Shown here piece by piece: positions 8,684-18,045 of a stretch of DNA of 64,000 nucleotides. The number at the start of each line of letters is the position of its first letter. Position 1 is the stretch's first letter. This DNA comes from Treponema brennaborense (lineage in GTDB: Bacteria; Spirochaetota; Spirochaetia; Treponematales; Treponemataceae): NCBI GenBank assembly GCA_023666275.1, contig JAMPCJ010000001.1, positions 124,001 through 188,000 of the forward strand. The letters run 5' to 3'. The notes under the pieces are model-generated. The model was not told the DNA's origin and searched no databases. It saw only the letters and a program-made list of their open reading frames with translations. The position numbers and the translations under genes were made by a program.

Positions 8684-9719
8684 ATATCCTGTTTCTCACG
8701 AGCCGCAGAAATGCGAACACAGACACAGTGCCGCCGAAAGCGGACACGCCGGCACGCAAAATTCACAGAAAGAACCTGCGCTGACTGCGGAACGGCTTTG
8801 CAGCGAAACATTGCAGGAAACCGTGCGCTTTTTGGAAACAGGCGAACAATTCTGCGTATCGCTTGCGGAACGGCTTGTCCGCGGCGGAGTTCCTGTTATG
8901 CCGCCGGCTTCGTATCGTTATTGGATTTTGCGCCGCGCGGGAAACATTGCGGGCGTCATTTCGATTTCCGCCGCGGGACTGATGCAGCATCATTTGCCGC
9001 TTTTGAAAAATCATCCGCTTGCCGAAAAAATGCCAGCAGAAACCGGCGGCCGCAAATCAGCCGCTGTCATGCCGCACGAAAACGCCGTTCGGGAATGCCT
9101 TGCGCCGCTTTTTTCTGCGGAAAAATTATACTGCCTTATGGGAGATGCAGTCGGGAACCGTTTTATCAGAAGCATCTGCAGGCGCGAACCGCAGACAATT
9201 GTTTCGTTTGAATTGCAGAGCCGTAGCACGGCACCGTCGGCAGTTTTTTCCGCAGAAAATTTCCGCGAAAAGGATGTAAAACCGCTGCCGCCGGAATGCT
9301 CGATTGTCCGCTGTTCGATAAAAGACGCGGACGAACTGTTCCCGCTGCAAAAAAATTACGACATAGAAGAAGTCATTCCGAGCGGCAGCATGTTCAGCGC
9401 ATCGGCATGCCTGTCAAATCTGAAAAAACAGCTGGAAACACAATGCGTGTTCGGCGTAAAATATCGGGATTCGTTTATAGCCAAAGCAGGAACAAATGCC
9501 CGCGGTTTCAGATGTGATCAAATAGGCGGCGTGTTTACTGTTCCGCACTGGCGAAACAAAGGCATAGCATCCGTCTTGATGCAGCATGTCGTGCGGCACA
9601 TCGAAGCGCAAAAAAAACAAGCGGTTTTATTTGTCAAAACGAAAAACGAATCGGCGAAAGCTGTTTATTCACGCATCGGATTCCGTAAAATCGGAAATTA
9701 CGAAATAACATATTTTTAA
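8673..9719 (+). CDS. GNAT family N-acetyltransferase
   Basis: This 348-residue protein has a C-terminal GNAT acetyltransferase domain (about 285-348). The acetyl-CoA loop appears in GGVFTVPHWRNKGIASVLMQ, followed by LFVKTKNESAKAVYSRIGFR and the final strand. The N-terminal 280 residues are not recognised and may be a second, degenerate GNAT half. The start is a TTG at 8673, chosen because AAAGGAG lies 9 nt upstream and because it overlaps the nagZ stop by 11 nt. The frame is open further upstream but lies inside nagZ. The ABC ATPase gene begins 11 nt after the stop. The acetyl acceptor is unknown. Confidence 0.8.
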   Translation: MNTEYPVSHEPQKCEHRHSAAESGHAGTQNSQKEPALTAERLCSETLQETVRFLETGEQFCVSLAERLVRGGVPVMPPASYRYWILRRAGNIAGVISISAAGLMQHHLPLLKNHPLAEKMPAETGGRKSAAVMPHENAVRECLAPLFSAEKLYCLMGDAVGNRFIRSICRREPQTIVSFELQSRSTAPSAVFSAENFREKDVKPLPPECSIVRCSIKDADELFPLQKNYDIEEVIPSGSMFSASACLSNLKKQLETQCVFGVKYRDSFIAKAGTNARGFRCDQIGGVFTVPHWRNKGIASVLMQHVVRHIEAQKKQAVLFVKTKNESAKAVYSRIGFRKIGNYEITYF

Positions 9720-9730
9720 GTAGGAGCACT

Positions 9731-10678
9731 ATGAATACGCCGTTTTTATCATTTACAGATGTCCGCTTTTCGTACCCTGTCATCGCAGCGGAATCGGAAG
9801 AAATTGCCGCACCACCGCCGGTTTTCGATGCTTTCAGCGCGGAACTGCCCGCTTCTTTTATGCATCTTGTCGGACCGAACGCATGCGGAAAATCGACGCT
9901 CATGCTTTTGTCGGCGGGACGGCTGTGCCCGCAGCAAGGCTGCGTTAAGCTGCTGGGAACCGATACGCGGGCTTTTTTCTCGGAACAAAGCATTTTCCGC
10001 AGTACGGCGGACACCGATAATCCGAACGAAAAAAAACGCGCGTTTATCATCCAAATGCCGAATCCGGAAAAAGAAACCGAAAAAAATCTGCTCGCTTCAT
10101 TCGTTTATCAGAATATGGAATTCGAAGATGACGGCAAAACCGGCGCGCTTTTGGAATTTGTTTTCGATAACGGCGGACATCGAAACGGAAATCTTTCGCG
10201 CAGTGTTCCGTCTTCATTTTTCGACGACACATTGAACACATTCAAACTCAAACCGCTTCTCAGCCGCAAACTGACGGGATTGTCAAAAAGCGAAATCCAG
10301 CGCGTGCTGTCCGCATTTTCGGTTTTATACGGCGCGAAATCTATTTTTATGGACGAACCGTTTTTTGCCATGGAAACCGCGCACAAAGAGGCGGCGCTCG
10401 AATTTTTCCGCGCATACAACAGGGAATACGCGGTGCCGGTATATATTTCCATGCATGAAATAGAACTCACCAGAAAATACGCGGAACAAGTTCTGCTGAT
10501 GTATCCCGACAGAACAATGGAACTTGGGACGCCGAACGAAGTATTGACAGCGGAAGCGCTTGAAAAAGCGTACGGGGTGCCCGCCGCCATGCTTCATGAA
10601 ACAGAAACGCTCAGCAGAAAAAATCTTGCGGAACAGGAAGAATTCAGACGCGGCCGGCGCGAAAACAACACGAATTGA
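9731..10678 (+). CDS. ABC transporter ATP-binding protein, stand-alone
   Basis: This 315-residue ABC ATPase has Walker A GPNACGKSTL (about residue 49), a signature-like segment LTGLSKSEIQRV in place of the usual LSGGQ, Walker B SIFMDEP and the switch His in ISMHEIELTRKYA. About 80 extra residues sit between Walker A and the signature compared with typical import ATPases. The start has TAGGAGC 5 nt upstream. No permease gene is adjacent, so its partner is encoded elsewhere or it is not a transporter component. It closes the operon that begins at 5489. Confidence 0.82.
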   Translation: MNTPFLSFTDVRFSYPVIAAESEEIAAPPPVFDAFSAELPASFMHLVGPNACGKSTLMLLSAGRLCPQQGCVKLLGTDTRAFFSEQSIFRSTADTDNPNEKKRAFIIQMPNPEKETEKNLLASFVYQNMEFEDDGKTGALLEFVFDNGGHRNGNLSRSVPSSFFDDTLNTFKLKPLLSRKLTGLSKSEIQRVLSAFSVLYGAKSIFMDEPFFAMETAHKEAALEFFRAYNREYAVPVYISMHEIELTRKYAEQVLLMYPDRTMELGTPNEVLTAEALEKAYGVPAAMLHETETLSRKNLAEQEEFRRGRRENNTN

Positions 10679-10743
10679 AAAAAATGCCGCTGCGGGACTG
10701 TACGTGCCGCACAGCCGATCATAAAAAATCAACGCAATTTATG

Positions 10744-10775
10744 AATCTGCCGCAAAATATTTCTTGCGGCAGATT
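10744..10775. terminator. 12-bp perfect hairpin between convergent genes
   Basis: AATCTGCCGCAA and TTGCGGCAGATT form a perfect 12-bp stem with an 8-nt loop in the space between the convergent ABC and TRAP permease genes. There is no clear T-tract on either side, so it may be a transcript-end stabiliser as well as a terminator. Confidence 0.55.
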
Positions 10776-10876
10776 CTGCGCATCCGTGTGTGCACGCGCA
10801 GGACACAGCGGACGCGTTTTTCTTGCTGCGCATAAACGGCAGTCCAAGCCGCATTATATGCGCAGCATCGGATCAT

Positions 10877-12919
10877 TCAATCCAATACGCCGATCTGCAT
10901 TTTTTTATGTTCGCGGCGGTTTTGAATGCATTGAACAACAATAAGTACAACAATCAGCGCACCGCCGGCAAGATCCGTCCGCAGTTCGGGCGCAATCAGC
11001 ATCAAACCGGCAGTGAGAAATAAAATGCGCTCCGCAATTCCGCATTTTCGGATGGAATATCCTTCCAATCCTGCGCCGAGACAAAACATTCCGAACAGCG
11101 CGGTTATGATAATGCCGGCTATTGACAGCGGCGTGGCATTTATTAAAAGCATGGCAGGATTGTATACAAACATATACGGAATAATAAATGCGGCAATCGC
11201 CAATTTTGTGGATTCAACGGCCGTGCGCATCGGTTTTGATTTCGCAATAGCGGCGCCGGCAAGCGCAGCAAGCGCGACGGGAGGCGTAATATCGGCAACA
11301 ATACCGAAATAAAACGCAAACATGTGCGCGGCAAGCGGTTCTACATTAAGCATGATAAGCGCGCCCGCAGTTATCGTTGACGTGATAAGATAATTCGCTG
11401 TTGTCGGCGCACCCATACCCAAAATAATAGAAGAAATCATTGTAAAAAGCAGCGTTACGAATTTTATGCCGCCGGATATAGCCACAAGTCCGGCGCCGAG
11501 CTTCAAGCCGAGTCCTGTCAATGTAACAACGCCGATGATGATGCCTGCCATGCCGCACGCAACCGCAACGCTGATAATATTCCGTGCCGCACCGCACAGC
11601 GTGTCGATTATATCCGACAGTCCGAAAGTCGGCGTCTTTCCGCGGCACACATCGACAACGGATGTTACTACGCCCAAACCGGCGGAAAAGACAATTCCCA
11701 TCAGCGCGGCAAATGTCGGTGTTTTTCCGGTCATCAAAAAGAAGATAATGGCAGCCAGCGGCAGTACCAAATACCCGCGGGAAACCAGCAGCGGCAGCAG
11801 CCTTGGAAGCGTTTCGCGGGGCATGCCTTTTAATCCTATTTTTTTCGCTTCAAGATGCACCATAATGAAAATGCCGGCAAAATACAAAAGCGCGGGAATA
11901 ATCGCTGCTTTTGCGACCTGCAAGTACGGGATTCCCAGACTTTCCGACATAAGAAACGCCGCGGCACCCATAATAGGCGGCATAAGCTGCCCGCCGGTAG
12001 ATGCCGATGCTTCCACCGCAGCGGCAAATTCCGGACGGTATCCGAGTTTTTTCATCATGGGAATAGTAAAGCTTCCCGATCCGACGGTGTTGGAAACGGA
12101 GCTGCCGGAAACGGTTCCTTCAAGCGCGCTGGTAAGAACCGCAACTTTGGCAGGACCGCCCGCCGCGCCGCCGGCAATGGCATTGCAGATATCGATAAAA
12201 AACTGTCCGATTCCTGTTTTTTCAAGCAGGGCGCCGAACAAAATAAACAGGAAAATAAACGACGCACAGGCACCTATCGGCGTTCCCATGATGCCTTCCG
12301 TATTGAAAAACAAATGAGATACGATACGCTGAAACGAATATCCGCGGTGATTCAAAAATCCCGGCAGATACGCACCGATAAACGCATATATAATAAAACA
12401 GCCGGCAATCAGCATAATCGGCAGCCCTACTACACGGCGGCATGCTTCGAATAAAATAATAATTCCCACTATGCCGACTGCAATATCAAGCGGCGTATAC
12501 ATGCCGGCACGGCGCGCGATAGAATCGAAATTAAAGCTTATGTACAGCCATGCCGATGCGCCTGCGATGCCGATAAGAACATCATAAAACGGCAGCGTGT
12601 TGCGCGGCATTCGTTTTGTTGCCGGAAACAAAAGGAAACACAGCAGCTGCACAAACGCAAGATGTGTCGCACGCAGTATTTGGGCAGTAAAAGCGCCGGA
12701 CAACGTCGCATATAACTGAAACGCGCAAAATGCGACAGAAACGGCAATTGTAATATACTGCCGCCAGCAGTGATGTTCCCGATACGCAGATTCACGGTCA
12801 AGCTCGCTGAGGATCTGCTTTAAATCGCCCTCGTTTGCCGTGGGAATAATCGCATCTATCAGCGGAGCAGAATGCTGCTCGGCATTCTTTGTTTTTTCTG
12901 ACTTTTTCTGATCTTTCAA
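10877..12919 (-). CDS. TRAP transporter fused permease (TAXI type)
   Basis: This 680-residue integral membrane protein fuses the small and large TRAP permease subunits, as is usual for the TAXI branch. It drives secondary uptake of a small organic acid or amino acid, delivered by the TAXI binding protein encoded at 13666. The hydrophilic N-terminus (about 1-55) is followed by about 4 helices of the small subunit and then the 12-helix DctM-like part, with motifs GTVSGSSVSNTVGSGSFTIP and ASTGGQLMPPIMGAAAF. The start is TTG 12919, supported by GGAGG 8 nt upstream. The gene is last in its operon. Confidence 0.93.
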   Translation of the reverse strand: MKDQKKSEKTKNAEQHSAPLIDAIIPTANEGDLKQILSELDRESAYREHHCWRQYITIAVSVAFCAFQLYATLSGAFTAQILRATHLAFVQLLCFLLFPATKRMPRNTLPFYDVLIGIAGASAWLYISFNFDSIARRAGMYTPLDIAVGIVGIIILFEACRRVVGLPIMLIAGCFIIYAFIGAYLPGFLNHRGYSFQRIVSHLFFNTEGIMGTPIGACASFIFLFILFGALLEKTGIGQFFIDICNAIAGGAAGGPAKVAVLTSALEGTVSGSSVSNTVGSGSFTIPMMKKLGYRPEFAAAVEASASTGGQLMPPIMGAAAFLMSESLGIPYLQVAKAAIIPALLYFAGIFIMVHLEAKKIGLKGMPRETLPRLLPLLVSRGYLVLPLAAIIFFLMTGKTPTFAALMGIVFSAGLGVVTSVVDVCRGKTPTFGLSDIIDTLCGAARNIISVAVACGMAGIIIGVVTLTGLGLKLGAGLVAISGGIKFVTLLFTMISSIILGMGAPTTANYLITSTITAGALIMLNVEPLAAHMFAFYFGIVADITPPVALAALAGAAIAKSKPMRTAVESTKLAIAAFIIPYMFVYNPAMLLINATPLSIAGIIITALFGMFCLGAGLEGYSIRKCGIAERILFLTAGLMLIAPELRTDLAGGALIVVLIVVQCIQNRREHKKMQIGVLD

Positions 12920-12974
12920 GCGAAACCTCCTGTATTTTCAATGAACAGCCTCGGCGCAGAATGTATACGAGGCG

Positions 12975-13118
12975 TCATTCGTTCTTATAAGGCTGCGGAC
13001 GGAACTTCATATCATCATTACGGCGCAAACGCCGAAAAATCAGCGGAATTCCGACAATAAAACCTATTCCGCGCAGTAAAAAACACGCGTATATCGTAAC
13101 GGCAAAGTTTTTCAGCAC
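12975..13118 (-). CDS. Small predicted membrane protein in the TRAP-TAXI locus
   Basis: A 47-codon ORF starts at GTG 13118, overlapping the last codons of the DUF1850 gene (GTGCTGA arrangement). It ends at TGA 12975-12977, 55 nt before the permease start. It encodes one hydrophobic helix (about 5-26, FAVTIYACFLLRGIGFIVGI) followed by a basic end (RRLRRNDDMKFRPQPYKNE). The stop-start overlap suggests translational coupling, as for a true gene. I know of no named family. It might be an accessory membrane peptide of the transporter or a chance frame; the coupling and the helix followed by positive charges favour the former. Confidence 0.5.
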   Translation of the reverse strand: MLKNFAVTIYACFLLRGIGFIVGIPLIFRRLRRNDDMKFRPQPYKNE

Positions 13119-13648
13119 TTGCCTTTAAATTTCATCATAGAAAAAAGCGAAACACGTTCAAACCGAATTATCAAACTTGTCTGCGGCTTGAAGTAATCAG
13201 TCAGCACATACTGACGGCCGCCGGTTTCAAACACATGGGCAGCGACAACGCCGACTGCCAGCAGCAATTCCGGCATTGTGCGGTTGATATTTCTCATTTC
13301 GAGATAATCGCCGCAGGAAACAAACTGCTGTCCGGGATAATCTGCCGGCTCAGGCATTCCCGCGCCGTAGGAAACAAACCGCGATTTAGTGATGCACAAA
13401 CCGCCGTCTTTGCCGGTTGTGTAAAAATCATAAACGCGTCCGCGGTTGACTGAATGTGTATATGAAATAACGAATTCCCTGTCGTCGCGGCACGGAATAT
13501 ACAATATACAACCGGAGTTTTTACGGTCGCGAAGACAAAAACATGGGTACAGCGGCGCCGAAAATAAAACAGCGGCCGCGCATATTGTACAAAGCAGGAT
13601 TCCCGCTCCGGCTTTTCTGCCGAAACGGGAACAAGCAAATAATTTCAC
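13112..13648 (-). CDS. DUF1850 domain protein
   Basis: This 178-residue protein has an N-terminal membrane helix or signal (about 14-33) and a DUF1850 domain carrying FVISYTHSVNRGRVYDFYTT (family hallmark SYTHSVxxxxV.D.F) and FVSYGAGMPE. DUF1850 genes are regularly found beside TAXI-type TRAP transporters, as here between binding protein and permease. The start is GTG 13648, 17 nt after the binding-protein stop, with no strong Shine-Dalgarno sequence. Its role in the transport system is not established; an assembly or regulatory role outside the membrane is possible. Confidence 0.85.
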   Translation of the reverse strand: MKLFACSRFGRKAGAGILLCTICAAAVLFSAPLYPCFCLRDRKNSGCILYIPCRDDREFVISYTHSVNRGRVYDFYTTGKDGGLCITKSRFVSYGAGMPEPADYPGQQFVSCGDYLEMRNINRTMPELLLAVGVVAAHVFETGGRQYVLTDYFKPQTSLIIRFERVSLFSMMKFKGKC

Positions 13649-13665
13649 AAACGTTTTGGCTGCAA

Positions 13666-14625
13666 TTATTTAACAGGAAGATTGATTTCCGCAAAATATT
13701 TCGCGGCACCCGGATGGAACGGAACCGAAACACCGGTTATCGCTTTTTCCGCAGAAAGCTCTTTGCCTTTTGCATGGACAGCTGCAAGTTCGCCTTGATT
13801 TTCAAACAAAGCCTTTGTCAGCTGATACACAACGTTTTCGCTGAGTTTCGCGCTCACGGCAAGCGTCGCTTTTATGGCAAGCGCCGGAACATCGCTGTCG
13901 GAGCCCTTATATGTTTCTCCGGGAATAATTGTTTTTGTGTAGAACGAATATTTTTCGCAAATGGCATCCGCAGCCGCGCCGTCGACGGGAATAAGCACAA
14001 GCCCGTTTGCAACGGCAAGTTCCTGCAAAGCAGCGTTGGGCACGCCGGCCGTAACAAAACACGCATCAAGCGTCCCGTTTTGAATGCCGTCGCTTGATTC
14101 TTTAAAAGAAAGATTCGATTTGCGGATATCGGTGAAAGAAAGTCCGTAGGCTTCGAGAATCTGCTTTGCATTGAATTCGACGCCGGAACCCGCATCGCCG
14201 ACCGAAACGCGTTTGCCGCGCAGATCTTCTATGGATTTAATGCCGCTGGAAACAGACGCCGCAATCTGAATAACTTCGGGATACAGAGTGCCGATTGTCA
14301 TTAAATTTTCGAGTTTGGAGCCGGCAAACATATCGGTCCCGTTGTAGGCATAATCCATAACATCGTTCTGAACTATAGCGACTTCCACTTCGCCGAAACT
14401 GATAAGCCGAAGATTTTCGGCCGAAGCGCCGGTAGCCTGCGCAGTAATATTCATGCCGTCGATTTTTGTATTCCAAATATTCGCAATAGCGCCGCCGAAC
14501 GGATAATAGGTTCCGCTCGTACCGCCTGTTGCGAGAATGTAATTTTTGGAATCAGTTTTTGCGCAGCCGCTGATAACGGCAAGCACAGACATAATGCAAA
14601 AAGGCAAAAACCATGTTTTTTTCAT
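13666..14625 (-). CDS. TAXI family TRAP transporter solute-binding lipoprotein
   Basis: This 319-residue periplasmic binding protein has a lipobox, VISGC, near residue 20, so it is anchored by lipid. The mature part shows the TAXI hallmarks: YILATGGTSGTYYPFGGAIA (the name-giving TGGTxGTYYPxGG), QNDVMDYAYNGTD and LRGKRVSVGDAGSGVEFNA. It would bind the ligand and deliver it to the fused permease. Start ATG 14625 is chosen over the longer frame at 14637 because GGAGG lies 6 nt in front of it. A promoter with TTTACA-N18-TAGTAT sits at 14662-14691. It is the first gene of the operon. The ligand is unknown; glutamate-like compounds are bound by some relatives. Confidence 0.93.
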   Translation of the reverse strand: MKKTWFLPFCIMSVLAVISGCAKTDSKNYILATGGTSGTYYPFGGAIANIWNTKIDGMNITAQATGASAENLRLISFGEVEVAIVQNDVMDYAYNGTDMFAGSKLENLMTIGTLYPEVIQIAASVSSGIKSIEDLRGKRVSVGDAGSGVEFNAKQILEAYGLSFTDIRKSNLSFKESSDGIQNGTLDACFVTAGVPNAALQELAVANGLVLIPVDGAAADAICEKYSFYTKTIIPGETYKGSDSDVPALAIKATLAVSAKLSENVVYQLTKALFENQGELAAVHAKGKELSAEKAITGVSVPFHPGAAKYFAEINLPVK

Positions 14626-14661
14626 TTTTTCCTCCATACATAAAATAGCAATTGCGCCTTT

Positions 14662-14691
14662 ATACTATCATATTTTGCCATTCATTGTAAA
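14662..14691 (-). promoter_or_regulatory. Possible promoter of the TRAP-TAXI operon
   Basis: On the minus strand TTTACA (14691-14686), 18 nt and TAGTAT (14667-14662) precede the binding-protein gene. The -10 match is moderate, and a TATAAA nearby is an alternative. Confidence 0.4.
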
Positions 14692-14733
14692 TAAATGGAC
14701 AGCGGTGTATAACGGCGTAAAATAAGCAAAACT

Positions 14734-14755
14734 CGCCGCCGTTATACTGCCGGCG
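14734..14755 (-). terminator. Terminator behind htrA
   Basis: On the minus strand CGCCG, a 12-nt loop and CGGCG, then GCGAGTTTT follow the htrA stop by about 40 nt. The stem is short but GC-rich and has a T-run. Confidence 0.45.
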
Positions 14756-14793
14756 ATATTGTGCATCGGCGCCCGTATGCGGCTCAAAAGTTT

Positions 14794-16278
14794 TCAGCGG
14801 AACTTATAGTGAGCGGTGGAAATAGTATGCCCGTCATTATACACATCAAACCACACTTCGTTTTTTCCGTTTTCGGCAAGTGCGGCGTAAAATTCGGCAA
14901 TCGACGATACAGGCTTATCATTCACTGCCGTGATAATATCACCGTTTTGCAGCCGAAGCGCTGCGGCGGGCGATTTAGGCAGAACATTCATTGCAACGGC
15001 GCCTTTTATCTTTTTGTCAAGGCTCAATTCCTTGCGGACCTCATCGGTAATCGGAGCGGCGATAAATCCCGGCCACAGTTTTGAATTGTCATTGGCAACA
15101 TCTTTGCTGCGCCCTTCTATTTTTACGGTAACGGAAACGGTTTTTCCGCCGCGCAGCACTTCGAAAACAGCTTTTTCGCCGACCGTGAAATCACCTACAT
15201 CGCGGACAAGCTGATCGACGGATTTCACTTTTTTCCCGTTCAGCACGGTAATGTAATCGCCGCAGCGAATTCCGCCTTTTTCCGCCGGAGAATTAAGGAA
15301 CAAATGAGCAACAAATGCGCCCGCAGTTTTTCCGACGCCGAGTTCCTGCGCGTATTCATCGGAAATTTCTATTAGCGAAACGCCCATCCAGCCGTAGGTA
15401 ACTTTTCCGCTTTCTATAAATGATTCTATCGCCCGTTTTATATTGTTCACCGGAATGGCGAAACCGAGTCCCTGCGAGCCGCCGGACTGCGAGGCAATCC
15501 AGGTATTGATGCCGATAACTTCGCCGTATATATTGACAAGCGGACCTCCGGAATTCCCTTGATTTATCGCGGCGTCGGTCTGAATAAAATCGCTGATATT
15601 GCCGATGCCCGTACCCGCGCGGCCTGTTGCGCTGATGATGCCCTGCGTTACCGATTTGAAATAGCCGAGCGGCGTTCCCATGGCAAAGCAAATATCCCCT
15701 GTTTTAACGGAATCGGAATCTCCCAATTTCGCAACGGGCAGTTCGACCTCAGACTGGAACGACACAAGCGCAATATCCCTGCGCTCATCGCTGCCGACAA
15801 GTTTTCCGGTGTATTTGCGGTCTTCGGAAAGTTTGACGGATATTTCCGTTGCAGAACCGGCAACGTGATTGTTTGTCAGAACATAATAGGTTGAACCGGA
15901 TCTGCGCACAATGACGCCCGATCCGAGCCCCGCTTGTTTGTATTCCCGCTGGCGCTCATTGCCGTTTTTGTCGCTTTTGTCCGGCTGTCCGAAAAAGAAA
16001 AACGGAATATCCTCAAACGGATTCGCGGGGCGCGTTTTTGTTTCCACGACATCCAATTCCACAACAGACGGCAGTACGGTATCGGAAACGTTTCTGAATA
16101 CATTTTGCAGCGATTCGACGGCAGCCAGCGAATTCGGATGCGAAACCGACGGCGGCTGCGTATCCGCAAATGCGACACTCGGCGCCGCTGTATTTTTAGA
16201 ACAGGAAAAAGAAACAATGCCGAACATCAGCGCTGTTCCCGAACATATACTCGCAATTCGTTTTGTCCATGTTTTCAT
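14794..16278 (-). CDS. htrA: HtrA/DegP family serine protease, lipoprotein form
   Basis: This 494-residue periplasmic quality-control protease has a lipobox-like SFSC at residues 23-26, so it is probably lipid-anchored. The trypsin-like domain carries the triad His138 (LTNNHVAGSA), Asp168 (DERRDIALVSF) and Ser243 (QGNSGGPL). Two PDZ domains follow (about 275-375 and 395-494; GIRCGDYITVLNGKKV and LQNGDIITAVNDKPV mark their carboxylate-binding halves). Length and order match DegP/DegQ. The start has GGAGG 8 nt upstream. A perfect TATAAT -10 box lies at 16346-16351 with a poor -35. The protease is expected to cut misfolded envelope proteins. Confidence 0.95.
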   Translation of the reverse strand: MKTWTKRIASICSGTALMFGIVSFSCSKNTAAPSVAFADTQPPSVSHPNSLAAVESLQNVFRNVSDTVLPSVVELDVVETKTRPANPFEDIPFFFFGQPDKSDKNGNERQREYKQAGLGSGVIVRRSGSTYYVLTNNHVAGSATEISVKLSEDRKYTGKLVGSDERRDIALVSFQSEVELPVAKLGDSDSVKTGDICFAMGTPLGYFKSVTQGIISATGRAGTGIGNISDFIQTDAAINQGNSGGPLVNIYGEVIGINTWIASQSGGSQGLGFAIPVNNIKRAIESFIESGKVTYGWMGVSLIEISDEYAQELGVGKTAGAFVAHLFLNSPAEKGGIRCGDYITVLNGKKVKSVDQLVRDVGDFTVGEKAVFEVLRGGKTVSVTVKIEGRSKDVANDNSKLWPGFIAAPITDEVRKELSLDKKIKGAVAMNVLPKSPAAALRLQNGDIITAVNDKPVSSIAEFYAALAENGKNEVWFDVYNDGHTISTAHYKFR

Positions 16279-16374
16279 ATATAAAACCTCCGTACATAAA
16301 TCAAATAATCAGCTGTCCGATTCGCCTGAATTTTATTGTGCACACATTATAAATACAATTTTATGCGGAAAACG

Positions 16375-17130
16375 TTACTTGCCGGAAACAGTCAGTATTT
16401 CGGTATGGTCGGGAAACACCGCAACGGTATGTTCCTCATGCGCGGAAATTTTGCCGTCTGCCGTAACGACGGTCCAGCCGTCGTCCAGCAAATCAACGTC
16501 CGCCGTACCGAGATTTATCATCGGTTCTATGGCAAGCACCATTCCGGCTTGAATGCGCGGATTGGCGCCGCCGCGGCACGGTGCATTCGGAATGGACGGA
16601 TCTTCATGCACCGCAAGTCCCACGCCGTGCCCGCAGTAATCATATACGACACCGTATCCGGCGCGCGAGGCAGTTTCGTAAACCGCATCCGTAATATCCC
16701 GAATGCGGTTGCCGGCGCGGCATGCGGCTATGCCGGCGGCAAGACATTCTTTTGTTACCGCCATAAGTTTTTCCGCTTCGGGAGAAACGCGCCCGACGGG
16801 AATGGTGCGGGCGGAATCGCTTATATAGCCGCCGAGATTGATTCCGATATCGAGCGAAACAATGTCGCCGTCGGCAATTTTTTTATGCTTTGAGGGAACG
16901 CCGTGAATTACTTCATCATTGACCGAAATACACGCCGCACCGGGGAAATCTTCTTCGTACCAAGCCGGTTTTCCGCCGTGCTTTTTGATAAAATCGACGC
17001 ATAAAACGTCGATATCATGCGTCGTCATGCCGGCATGTATCTGCGGAATGATGCAGTCATACAATTCCGCGAGCAGCCTGCATGATTTTCGGATGCCGTC
17101 GATTTGTTTTTCGTTTTTTAAACATATCAT
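16375..17130 (-). CDS. map: Methionine aminopeptidase, type I
   Basis: This 251-residue metalloprotease removes the initiator Met from new proteins. The metal ligands of the family are visible: Asp in VSLDIGINLGG, Asp in YISDSARTIPVG, His in HGVGLAVHEDP and Glu in LAIEPMINLG, plus a last Glu in ISAHEEHTVAV. There is no N-terminal zinc extension, so this is the short type I form. The start is supported by GGAGA 8 nt upstream. It is the last gene of the long minus-strand run from secG, about 110 nt after the J-domain gene. Confidence 0.96.
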   Translation of the reverse strand: MICLKNEKQIDGIRKSCRLLAELYDCIIPQIHAGMTTHDIDVLCVDFIKKHGGKPAWYEEDFPGAACISVNDEVIHGVPSKHKKIADGDIVSLDIGINLGGYISDSARTIPVGRVSPEAEKLMAVTKECLAAGIAACRAGNRIRDITDAVYETASRAGYGVVYDYCGHGVGLAVHEDPSIPNAPCRGGANPRIQAGMVLAIEPMINLGTADVDLLDDGWTVVTADGKISAHEEHTVAVFPDHTEILTVSGK

Positions 17131-17244
17131 ATATTTTCTCCTGTTTTATTCGAGTTTATCCGCAGCGGAATTTTACGCGCAAAAGCGCAGTCGGCACAAA
17201 GAACAGTCCGCACGCAAACTGCCGGCAAAAACCGCCGCGCTGTT

Positions 17245-18039
17245 TCATCGTCTGCTTTTCGTCTTTCGACCGCCGGCATGCGCGGCTTCTTCCAGGCAAA
17301 TCCGGGAAGTATACGCATCTCCTATCCTCGCATACAATTCCGCCATGCGCCGCAAAAAAAATGCGTCTTCCTTGGGCGGAAAACCGAGATCAAGCGCGCG
17401 TTCGAAAGCATCAAGCGCAAGCTCTTCGCCTATTTGTTCCGGCGAAAGACGATGCAGCGCATCGGAAGCAAGCTTCATGACTTCGGGGAAAAAGAAGCGG
17501 AAATACGGATATTTGTTTTCCAGAAAAATAATTTTTTCCAGCAAAAGCACAGCGTCGTAATATTCCCCGCGGATCAGCAGTTCTTCCGCAAGAATAAAAC
17601 CGTAATCCATAAAATCTTCCCGCGTAAACCAGCGGGAAAGCGAAAAATCCGCCCGTTCCGTATTCATTTTTTTAAAAAGCGCAACCGCATCGTCTTCGCG
17701 GCAGTGCAGCAAATCAAAAAAAATCAGCTTGGCGCGGCTTTCGTCGTCATCGCGGGAAGAAAGCCATGCACGATAATCGAATGACTGCCCGCCGCCGCGG
17801 TTATGTCCGGCATGTTCGTTTCCGCCGCGCACGGTATAGGACATGTCGAAAATAGAGCGCTGCCGAATATCGGAAAGCACTTCGTAGGCATGAACAAGTT
17901 TTCTGAATTCCTCGATTTTCTCGAAATTGTTTCCCGCTACGTCGGGATGCAGGAGTTTTGCTTTTGTCCGATATGCATGCTTAATTTCCGCCGCGGATGC
18001 CGATCGCGAAACACCGAGCACCGCATAACAATTTTCCAC
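17245..18039 (-). CDS. J-domain protein
   Basis: This 264-residue protein has an N-terminal J domain (about 3-68) with the HPD motif at LLHPDVAGNN and the helix IKHAYRTKAKLL. The domain stimulates an Hsp70 ATPase. The rest (about 90-264) is helical and looks like tetratricopeptide-like repeats (for example EYYDAVLLLEKIIFLENKYP, AFERALDLGFPPKED). It lacks the Gly/Phe and zinc regions of DnaJ, so it is a specialised co-chaperone. GTG 18039 is used as start, 6 nt behind the upstream stop. The client is unknown. Confidence 0.88.
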   Translation of the reverse strand: MENCYAVLGVSRSASAAEIKHAYRTKAKLLHPDVAGNNFEKIEEFRKLVHAYEVLSDIRQRSIFDMSYTVRGGNEHAGHNRGGGQSFDYRAWLSSRDDDESRAKLIFFDLLHCREDDAVALFKKMNTERADFSLSRWFTREDFMDYGFILAEELLIRGEYYDAVLLLEKIIFLENKYPYFRFFFPEVMKLASDALHRLSPEQIGEELALDAFERALDLGFPPKEDAFFLRRMAELYARIGDAYTSRICLEEAAHAGGRKTKSRR

Positions 18040-18045
18040 GACTAA

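Noticed and set aside
11466-12317. 283-codon plus-strand frame opposite the TRAP permease
   Set aside because: It is a mirror of the hydrophobic permease codons (Pro/Ala/Ser-rich) and shows no domain.
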